Below the pieces are notes generated by a model. That model saw nothing but the letters and a program-made list of their open reading frames with translations. It searched no databases and was not told the DNA's origin. DNA of 7,748 nucleotides from Fidelibacterota bacterium (GTDB lineage Bacteria > Fidelibacterota > Fidelibacteria > Fidelibacterales > Fidelibacteraceae): the NCBI GenBank assembly GCA_030596185.1, contig JAUVKP010000043.1, positions 1-7,748 of the forward strand, read 5' to 3'. Below, in pieces: positions 1 to 4,566 of the stretch (position 1 is the first letter of the stretch; each line of letters starts with the position of its first letter). The position numbers and the translations under genes are program-made.

Positions 1-62
1 TTAAACTTCCTCGCGCTCTATTTGAAAAATATTAATTAAGCATAAAAGTGAATAAAAAACAT

Positions 63-69
63 AAAGGGA
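63..69 (+). promoter_or_regulatory. Ribosome binding site of the ROK glucokinase gene
   Basis: The purine run AAAGGGA ends 5 bases before the ATG at 75, a good Shine-Dalgarno position. It supports that ATG as the start, and the protein begins directly with the phosphate-binding strand of the sugar-kinase fold. Confidence 0.65.
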
Positions 70-74
70 AATAA

Positions 75-1031
75 ATGAAGTATTACGTGGGTATTGATTT
101 TGGAGGTACCGGTATCAAAGTTGGGATCATTGATGAAAATGGTAAAATTGTCATCAAAGATTCATTTGTAACGGATCCAAGTAAAAACGGTGATGAAATT
201 GTCAAACACATTGCCGAATGTACACAAAAGGTCATGGATGATTCCAAACTTCCTCAGGATGATATTTTGGGGATCGGTGTTGGTTGTCCCGGCTTGTTGA
301 ATCCTGAAACAGGTCAATTAAAAGTTGTAGTAAATATTCCCAATTTAAATGGTGTATATATCGCAAAAGGTTTGACGGATATTTTAGGTAAACCCGCATT
401 CTTGGACAATGATGTTAATACGATGTCACTGGGTGAATTCTATTATGGTGCAGGTAAAGGCTTGAAACATGTTATCGCTTTAACACTGGGAACCGGTGTT
501 GGCGGTGGTATCATTCTTAATGGCGAATTGTACCGCGGTGCTTCTTTTACAGCCGGTGAATTGGGTCATGTCTCCATCGCACGAGATGGTAAGTATTGTC
601 CCTGTGGAAATTCCGGATGTTTGGAACGCTATGTAGGACGTGATGGTATCATCGAGAACTTCATGATCTCAAAGAACAAAGGTGTTGAAACCAGTATTGA
701 TAAATATCTTGAGGACGGTGAAGTAACGCCAAAAGCGATAGCAATGGCAGCCGGAGACGGAGACGCCTTGTCGATCAGAGTTTTGGAAGAAACAGGGAAG
801 ATACTGGGATCTGTATTAGCCACTTTAGTAAATGCACTTAATCCTCAAGCTATCATTATTGGTGGTGGTGTTTCCAATGCCGGCGAATTGATCTTAGGTC
901 CTGCACGCATAGAAATGATGAAACTTGCATATTCCATTCCGGCAAACGATGTTGTACTCGTTAAAGCTAAATTAGGTAATGATGCAGGTTTAGTTGGTTC
1001 AGCTTCCTTGGCGGTTGCGAACTTAAAATAA
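75..1031 (+). CDS. glk: ROK-family glucokinase / sugar kinase
   Basis: Predicted cytoplasmic ATP-dependent sugar kinase, most likely phosphorylating glucose to glucose 6-phosphate at the head of glycolysis. Seen in the sequence: the N-terminal phosphate-binding motif DFGGTGIK (residues 8-15), GVGCPG (68-73), the DNDVN segment with the expected catalytic base Asp113, the glycine-rich LGTGVGGG (138-145), and the ROK signature GELGHVSI (161-168) with the zinc site Cys175, Cys177 and Cys182 plus His165. NPQAIIIGGGVSNAGE near the C-terminus is the conserved adenosine-side segment. The 318-residue length is normal for single-domain ROK kinases, and there is no N-terminal helix-turn-helix, so it is an enzyme rather than a ROK repressor. 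It is followed by a strong hairpin terminator and looks monocistronic from the visible side. Substrate specificity (glucose, mannose, fructose, N-acetyl sugars) cannot be fixed from motifs alone. Confidence 0.93.
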   Translation: MKYYVGIDFGGTGIKVGIIDENGKIVIKDSFVTDPSKNGDEIVKHIAECTQKVMDDSKLPQDDILGIGVGCPGLLNPETGQLKVVVNIPNLNGVYIAKGLTDILGKPAFLDNDVNTMSLGEFYYGAGKGLKHVIALTLGTGVGGGIILNGELYRGASFTAGELGHVSIARDGKYCPCGNSGCLERYVGRDGIIENFMISKNKGVETSIDKYLEDGEVTPKAIAMAAGDGDALSIRVLEETGKILGSVLATLVNALNPQAIIIGGGVSNAGELILGPARIEMMKLAYSIPANDVVLVKAKLGNDAGLVGSASLAVANLK

Positions 1032-1054
1032 AATACGCAAAAACGATATATTGG

Positions 1055-1095
1055 AGAGACGCAGCCCCGAAGCTTCGGGGCGTCTCTGCATTTTA
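1055..1095 (+). terminator. GC-rich hairpin, likely terminator of the glucokinase gene
   Basis: AGAGAC (1055-1060) pairs with GTCTCT (1082-1087), and inside it GCCCCGAA pairs with TTCGGGGC, with a 3-base bulge (1061-1063). The core CCCCGAAGCTTCGGGG (1065-1080) is a perfect palindrome. A short T run (1091-1094) follows, so termination on the plus strand is plausible although the T tract is poor. The same CCCCGA-N4-TCGGGG stem recurs at 4170-4185, so it may be a dispersed hairpin repeat co-opted as a terminator. Confidence 0.7.
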
Positions 1096-1116
1096 TGGTA
1101 ATAATTTCCAATATTG

Positions 1117-1132
1117 TGTGATAAACATCATA
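1117..1132. promoter_or_regulatory. CRP/FNR-type palindrome upstream of recA (tentative)
   Basis: TGTGA-N6-TCATA differs by one base from the classical CRP half-site arrangement TGTGA-N6-TCACA. It lies about 100 bp before recA. A perfect version of the motif occurs before rlmN, which is the main reason for listing this one. No CRP-family gene is in the window, so the binding protein is unknown. Confidence 0.25.
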
Positions 1133-1219
1133 CATTTTATTATTCTCTTGATCGTCTTTCTTTTTTATTTCAATTGGGTCTTATATTGTGTAAAATTGGG
1201 ACATAAAATATTTACACTG

Positions 1220-1226
1220 AAAGGAT
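1220..1226 (+). promoter_or_regulatory. Ribosome binding site of recA
   Basis: AAAGGAT lies about 8-9 bases before the ATG at 1235. It fixes the start at [10 protein letters not shown], which matches the usual RecA N-terminus. Confidence 0.65.
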
Positions 1227-1234
1227 AAAATATC

Positions 1235-2266
1235 ATGGCAAAAGATGACCGCTTAAAAGCCTTAGAAATAGCTATTGCACAAATAGACCGTCAATTTGGG
1301 AAAGGTTCAGTTATGTATATGGGTGAAGGTTCAAAACCTTTAAAAATAGATGCAATCTCAACCGGTTCTCTGAGCTTAGATGCAGCTTTGGGCATCGGTG
1401 GTATTCCTCGTGGTAGAATTACCGAAATTTACGGTCCGGAATCGTCCGGAAAAACGACATTGGCCTTACATTGTATTGCTGAAGCACAGAAATTAGGAGG
1501 CAATGCTGCTTTTATTGATGCTGAGCATGCTTTGGACCTTACCTATGCACAAAATCTTGGTATAAATATAAATGCTTTATTGGTTTCTCAACCGGATTGT
1601 GGTGAGCAAGCGCTCGAAATTACCGAGACACTTGTTCGCAGTAATGCAATTGATATTATCGTCATTGATTCGGTAGCGGCACTGGTCCCACGAGCAGAAA
1701 TTGAAGGTGATATGGGTGACAGTCACATGGGACTGCAAGCTCGTTTAATGAGCCAGGCACTTCGAAAATTAACGGGGCTGGTCAGTAAATCTAATGTTTC
1801 GGTTGTCTTTATCAATCAGATCAGGGAAAAAATCGGTATTGTATTTGGTAATCCCGAAACGACCACCGGTGGCCGTGCCCTTAAATTTTATACAACTGTG
1901 CGTTTGGAAATTCGCCGTTCAACTGCAATCAAGGATGGAAATGATTTTATTGGTAACCGAACCACTGTAAAAGTGGTAAAGAATAAGGTTGCACCGCCGT
2001 TCAAGAAGACCGAATTTGACATTATGTTTGGCAAAGGCATAAGCTACACAGGGGATGTGCTTGATCTGGCCGTAGTATACAATATAATTGAGAAATCCGG
2101 CTCCTGGTACAGCTATAATAAAGAAAAGATCGGACAGGGACGCGAAAACAGCAAGGCATTTCTTGAAGAGCATAAAGATATGTTGGAAATCATTTCGAAT
2201 GAAGTTAAAGACGCACTGGGAATTGGAAATAAACCCATAGAAGAACCGATCGAAAAGCAGGTTTAA
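1235..2266 (+). CDS. recA: Recombinase RecA
   Basis: DNA strand-exchange ATPase of homologous recombination, expected also to act as coprotease in the SOS response where LexA exists. Seen: Walker A GPESSGKT (residues 67-74), catalytic Glu97 in FIDAEHALD, Walker [11 protein letters not shown] (141-150), the L1 loop region [12 protein letters not shown] (155-166), and the L2 loop with [10 protein letters not shown] and GNPETTTGG, including the allosteric Gln195. The C-terminal domain with the [10 protein letters not shown] segment (285-294) is present. The protein has 343 residues, close to the family norm, with a short and only mildly acidic tail. The next gene, recX, starts 17 bp after the stop codon, so the two are probably cotranscribed. 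No obvious LexA box of the Escherichia or Bacillus type is visible upstream; an imperfect CRP-like palindrome lies about 100 bp before the start. Confidence 0.99.
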   Translation: MAKDDRLKALEIAIAQIDRQFGKGSVMYMGEGSKPLKIDAISTGSLSLDAALGIGGIPRGRITEIYGPESSGKTTLALHCIAEAQKLGGNAAFIDAEHALDLTYAQNLGININALLVSQPDCGEQALEITETLVRSNAIDIIVIDSVAALVPRAEIEGDMGDSHMGLQARLMSQALRKLTGLVSKSNVSVVFINQIREKIGIVFGNPETTTGGRALKFYTTVRLEIRRSTAIKDGNDFIGNRTTVKVVKNKVAPPFKKTEFDIMFGKGISYTGDVLDLAVVYNIIEKSGSWYSYNKEKIGQGRENSKAFLEEHKDMLEIISNEVKDALGIGNKPIEEPIEKQV

Positions 2267-2283
2267 GAAAGCGCATAGATATT

Positions 2284-2904
2284 ATGCCGGCTGTTATACG
2301 CCTGACACAGCAGAAAAATCATTCGAATCGTTATAATTGTTTTTTAGACAATGATGAGCGTATCAGCATTACTGATGATCTTATTTTTAAATTTGACCTT
2401 TCTGCAGGTAAAGAATTAACTGAAGATGAATTGATCAAGTTAAAATCTGAAGCCGATAAAGTATTTACGCGGGAAAAGGCTCTGGAATTGCTCTCTTTAC
2501 GTGAACATGGCTCAGGTGAACTCCGCACCAAGCTTTTACAAAAAGGCTACGAGAAAACGCATATAGCGGAAGTTTTAGATTACCTAAAAGATAAGAATTA
2601 TCTTAATGACGAGCGCTTTGCAGAGCTGTATTCTGAGGAATTGATCCAAAGAAAGCAATTGGGTCCCATGAAAGTGAAAGAGAAACTATTTCAGCGTGGA
2701 ATTGCATTGCAGGTCATCAATTCGATTCTTTTGAATTACGATCGAGAAATACAAATAAAGAACTGCTACTTTCACTTTATAAAGAAATTCAAAGCCAAAA
2801 CAACATTTGATACTCGTGAAGAGAAGGCTAAGGCAATTCGCTATCTTCAGGGAAAAGGATTTTCCTGGGATGTGATTGCTGTAATAATAAACAATGAGAA
2901 ATGA
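2284..2904 (+). CDS. recX: Regulatory protein RecX
   Basis: RecX binds in the groove of RecA filaments and modulates, usually inhibits, their growth and activity. The 206-residue protein has a beta-rich N-terminal region (about 1-55, VIRLTQQKNHSNRYNCFLD then ITDDLIFKFDLSAGKELTEDEL), as in the longer Firmicutes-type RecX. Three tandem three-helix units follow. The first is about 60-103 (AL-LLSLREHGSGELRTKLLQKGY), the second about 104-150 with the hallmark YLNDERFAELY (106-116) and LGPMKVKEKLFQRGI (126-140), and the third about 156-203. Its position directly behind recA is the classical arrangement. The upstream region has only a weak purine-rich Shine-Dalgarno match, so translation may depend on ribosomes finishing recA. 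The start at 2284 is the only ATG that keeps the whole N-terminal domain. Confidence 0.93.
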   Translation: MPAVIRLTQQKNHSNRYNCFLDNDERISITDDLIFKFDLSAGKELTEDELIKLKSEADKVFTREKALELLSLREHGSGELRTKLLQKGYEKTHIAEVLDYLKDKNYLNDERFAELYSEELIQRKQLGPMKVKEKLFQRGIALQVINSILLNYDREIQIKNCYFHFIKKFKAKTTFDTREEKAKAIRYLQGKGFSWDVIAVIINNEK

Positions 2905-2925
2905 ATTATAGACTGAGATGCTCAA

Positions 2926-3687
2926 ATGAAACGGATTATAATTATTTCTATTTTAATTTTGCTTATTCTTACAATATCATGTAGTCATATTGAAGATGTT
3001 ACTGTTCCCAATGGGGGAGTTGTTATCACACTTGATGATCATCATTTTATCAATTGGTGTCAGGTAGATTCCTTATTAAAAAAATATAATTGGAAAGCCA
3101 GTTTTTGTGTCTCACTCATTGGCTCAAGGAGTGACTTGGATATTCAAAGGATGCATAAACTTTATGAAATCGGGCATGAAATTTCCGGACACGGTTATAT
3201 GCACGTTCATTCAGTTCTATATGCAGCAACGTATGGAATGGAAAAATATATTGAGGATGAAATTACTCCAATGATGGATTATTTTGATGCGGAATCATTA
3301 AATGTAAAATCTTTCTCTTATCCTTATGGAAGTAGAAGTAATTTCACGGATAATGAACTGCTTGATTACTTTGATATTCTTAGAGCTACCAGTGATGGTG
3401 TAAGAACAGCTGAAAAAAGTAAATGTTATTTTGATGGCTCACCAATTGTTTATGCATTAGGCTTAGATGATTATTTTTATCATTCTTGTGAAGAATACTT
3501 TATTAATTTACTGACTTATGCTCACGAGGAAGACAAAATAATCATATTTTATGGGCATAAACCTATAGAAACGGTAACAGGAAAATATCAAGTTAGTTTT
3601 CAAACCTTGGATATGATCTGTAAATACGCCTATGATAACAATATGAACTTTTACACACTATCAGATCTGGCAGATATGATCGAATAA
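2926..3687 (+). CDS. Putative lipoprotein, NodB-type polysaccharide deacetylase
   Basis: Probable envelope-bound metal-dependent carbohydrate deacetylase, substrate unknown (peptidoglycan, exopolysaccharide or similar). The N-terminus is a lysine/arginine pair followed by a hydrophobic stretch (residues 4-17) and Cys19 in LTISC. This is a loose lipobox with Thr rather than Leu at -3, so lipid modification is likely but not certain. NodB-fold motifs are recognisable but divergent: TLDDHH (35-40) for the usual TFDDG, the metal-binding pair H89-x3-H93 in SGHGYMH, FSYPYG (130-135) for motif 3, and FYGHKP late in the protein as the candidate motif-5 histidine. The two aspartates and two histidines expected for metal binding and catalysis are all kept, so activity is plausible. 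It starts 21 bp after recX with a weak GAG Shine-Dalgarno and probably rides on the recA-recX transcript. No clear terminator follows. Confidence 0.82.
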   Translation: MKRIIIISILILLILTISCSHIEDVTVPNGGVVITLDDHHFINWCQVDSLLKKYNWKASFCVSLIGSRSDLDIQRMHKLYEIGHEISGHGYMHVHSVLYAATYGMEKYIEDEITPMMDYFDAESLNVKSFSYPYGSRSNFTDNELLDYFDILRATSDGVRTAEKSKCYFDGSPIVYALGLDDYFYHSCEEYFINLLTYAHEEDKIIIFYGHKPIETVTGKYQVSFQTLDMICKYAYDNNMNFYTLSDLADMIE

Positions 3688-3765
3688 AATATACAAATAA
3701 AAACATCTTGTTTATTCATGTTGATATTTCTTATATTTCCTCGCTTTTGAAATTAAATTTTATTA

Positions 3766-3839
3766 CGGGATGTGGCGCAGCTCGGTAGCGCGCTTCGTTC
3801 GGGACGAAGAGGCCGAAGGTTCAAATCCTTTCATCCCGA
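3766..3839 (+). tRNA. tRNA-Pro, anticodon CGG
   Basis: A full cloverleaf can be folded. The 7-bp acceptor stem pairs CGGGATG (3766-3772) with CATCCCG (3832-3838), with discriminator A3839. The D-arm is GCGC/GCGC. The anticodon arm is CTTCG-TTCGGGA-CGAAG with anticodon CGG at 3800-3802. The T-arm GAAGG-TTCAAAT-CCTTT completes it. The anticodon arm is identical to that of Escherichia coli tRNA-Pro(CGG), and the C1-G72 pair is the usual bacterial proline identity element. CCA is not encoded, so it must be added after transcription. The 74-base length without CCA is normal. A partial, disrupted copy of its 3' third lies downstream at 4153-4196. Confidence 0.96.
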
Positions 3840-3840
3840 C
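3807..3840 (+). repeat. Upstream copy of the tRNA 3'-end direct repeat
   Basis: This is the functional 3' third of tRNA-Pro, from the 3' side of the anticodon stem through the base after the discriminator. It matches 4153-4196 as AAGAGGCC, two mismatches, AGGTTCA, then (after an interruption in the downstream copy) TTCATCCCGAC. The two copies start 346 bp apart and bracket the GIY-YIG gene. Confidence 0.75.
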
Positions 3841-3866
3841 AAAGCCGACGAAAGTCGGTTTTTGTC
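3840..3866 (+). terminator. Intrinsic terminator of the tRNA-Pro gene
   Basis: GCCGAC (3844-3849), a GAAA tetraloop (3850-3853) and GTCGGT (3854-3859) form the stem, followed by T run 3859-3863. The flanking ACAAA and TTTGT can extend the stem. A structurally matching hairpin with the same tetraloop follows the tRNA-like fragment at 4200-4225. Confidence 0.85.
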
Positions 3867-3891
3867 TTTATGTCAATATAGAGAGTAGAAA

Positions 3892-4164
3892 ATGTACACG
3901 GTATATATCATTAAAAGTCTTAAAAGTGATAAATATTATACAGGACATACATTAGATGTTAAAAAGCGAATTGTTGAACATAATAATGGTATGACAAAAT
4001 CTACAAAATCAGGAATTCCTTGGGAATTAGTTTATACCAAAGATTTTCCTTCAAAAAGCATAGCTCAACATATAGAATTAAAGATCAAACGAATGAAAAG
4101 TCGTACATTTATCGAAAAATTAATAAACAATAAAATTGATAATCATTTTTTTAAGAGGCCATAG
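3892..4164 (+). CDS. Small GIY-YIG domain endonuclease-like protein
   Basis: Stand-alone GIY-YIG nuclease fold of 90 residues, the UvrC N-terminal-like or YhbQ-like class, with unproven cellular function; it may be a DNA nuclease of a selfish element or a structure-specific repair nuclease. Seen: VYI (4-6) for the GIY element, YYTG (15-18) for YIG, the catalytic arginine R26 in KKRIVEHN with H30 and N31, and the metal-binding glutamate E62 in AQHIELKIKRMKSR. All catalytic residues appear present. The start at MYTVYI is normal for the family, with a GAGAG purine run (3881-3885) upstream. It begins 26 bp after the tRNA-Pro terminator. The last three sense codons (Lys-Arg-Pro) and the TAG stop lie inside a repeated tRNA 3'-end fragment. 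Its codons are markedly A/T-rich and lysine-heavy. The tRNA-bracketed layout suggests a small mobile unit. Confidence 0.88.
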   Translation: MYTVYIIKSLKSDKYYTGHTLDVKKRIVEHNNGMTKSTKSGIPWELVYTKDFPSKSIAQHIELKIKRMKSRTFIEKLINNKIDNHFFKRP

Positions 4165-4196
4165 GTTCACCCCGAGCGTTCGGGGTTCATCCCGAC
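4153..4196 (+). repeat. Broken downstream copy of the tRNA-Pro 3' end
   Basis: Fifteen of 17 bases match the tRNA segment 3807-3823 (AAGAGGCC then AGGTTCA, positions 4153-4169), and an exact 11-base match TTCATCCCGAC (4186-4196) equals 3830-3840. Between them the six tRNA bases AATCCT are replaced by the 16-base hairpin CCCCGAGCGTTCGGGG (4170-4185). The fragment cannot form a tRNA because it lacks the 5' half, and its T-arm is interrupted. It looks like a target-site or attachment-type duplication, or the displaced end of an ancestral tRNA, and it holds the stop codon of the GIY-YIG gene. Confidence 0.7.
4170..4185. repeat. CCCCGA-N4-TCGGGG hairpin (second copy)
   Basis: CCCCGA (4170-4175) and TCGGGG (4180-4185) are perfectly complementary around GCGT. 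The same 6-bp arms occur at 1065-1080 around AGCT. Both are GC islands in AT-rich intergenic DNA, which suggests a dispersed palindromic repeat. Confidence 0.55.
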
Positions 4197-4199
4197 CTC

Positions 4200-4225
4200 A
4201 AAACCCATCGAAAGATGGGTTTTTG
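4200..4225 (+). terminator. Intrinsic terminator after the GIY-YIG gene and tRNA fragment
   Basis: ACCCATC (4203-4209), GAAA loop and GATGGGT (4214-4220), followed by a T run to 4224. It has the same design and position relative to the tRNA sequence as the terminator at 3840-3866, with several stem positions changed in a compensatory way. Confidence 0.85.
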
Positions 4226-4321
4226 TTTTATCATTCACTTTCGTAAAAGCTATGCTGATTAGATATAATTCGTGATCCGAATAATATTTACTCAAAAATA
4301 TTAAGTATATTTTTGCTGTAA

Positions 4322-4342
4322 AGACAAGGCATTGCCTTGTCT
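4322..4342. repeat. 9-bp stem hairpin AGACAAGGC / GCCTTGTCT
   Basis: Perfect inverted repeat with a 3-base ATT loop. There is no T run directly after it on the plus strand and only a TTT on the minus strand, so it is a weak candidate terminator. It may be a dispersed intergenic palindrome. Confidence 0.6.
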
Positions 4343-4503
4343 CTTCAAAGACAACCCTCAATATTGACGGTCATAGGATCTTTGGGTTTAAATTTAGCCT
4401 TTGTAGCCGAAACTATTTGGACGAAGTATGCTGGGGCTAATTATGTTTCTATAGAAGATATTTATTTTCAACCATCGACACTTGACTTTCAACTTTAAAT
4501 GCC

Positions 4504-4535
4504 AAAAGAAAAGGGTTGGACACCTGTCCAACCCC
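4504..4535 (-). terminator. Terminator of the HU / HU-LysM operon
   Basis: GGGTTGGACA (4513-4522) and TGTCCAACCC (4525-4534) form a perfect 10-bp stem with a 2-base turn. Read on the minus strand the hairpin is followed by TTTTCTTTT, and it lies about 30 bases past the stop of the HU-LysM gene. This fits a Rho-independent terminator for that operon. The palindrome could also be a member of a dispersed repeat. Confidence 0.75.
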
Positions 4536-4566
4536 TACTTTTATCTTTAAACTTTAGTCTTTAATC

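Larger units (their letters stand above)
4226..4566. other. Non-coding stretch with two strong hairpins
   Basis: About 340 bases without a convincing gene. It holds a 9-bp hairpin (4322-4342) and a 10-bp hairpin (4513-4534), each listed separately. An open frame on the plus strand ending at the TAA 4496-4498 reads IGSLGLNLAFVAETIW and onward with fairly normal residue use, but it has no ribosome binding site, runs through the first hairpin and resembles nothing I recognise. At best it is the tail of a decayed gene. Confidence 0.5.

Noticed and set aside
1..62. End of a minus-strand gene at the left edge
   Set aside because: Too little sequence; the leading TTA could be a stop on the minus strand, but nothing supports it.
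845..1135. Minus-strand ORF of 96 residues
   Set aside because: Antisense to the conserved end of the kinase and passing through its terminator hairpin; no motif or ribosome site.
1138..1234. LexA/SOS operator upstream of recA
   Set aside because: No CTGT-N8-ACAG or GAAC-N4-GTTC type palindrome is visible; lineage-specific boxes cannot be excluded.
3770..3955. Plus-strand ORF of 61 residues starting MWRSSVARF
   Set aside because: It is a translation of the tRNA-Pro gene and its terminator; structure explains the sequence fully.
4153..4225. Second functional tRNA gene
   Set aside because: Only the 3' third is present, the T-arm is interrupted by a hairpin and there is no 5' acceptor strand or anticodon arm.
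4167..4361. Minus-strand ORF of 64 residues
   Set aside because: Runs through two hairpins and the tRNA fragment; no ribosome binding site or recognisable motif.
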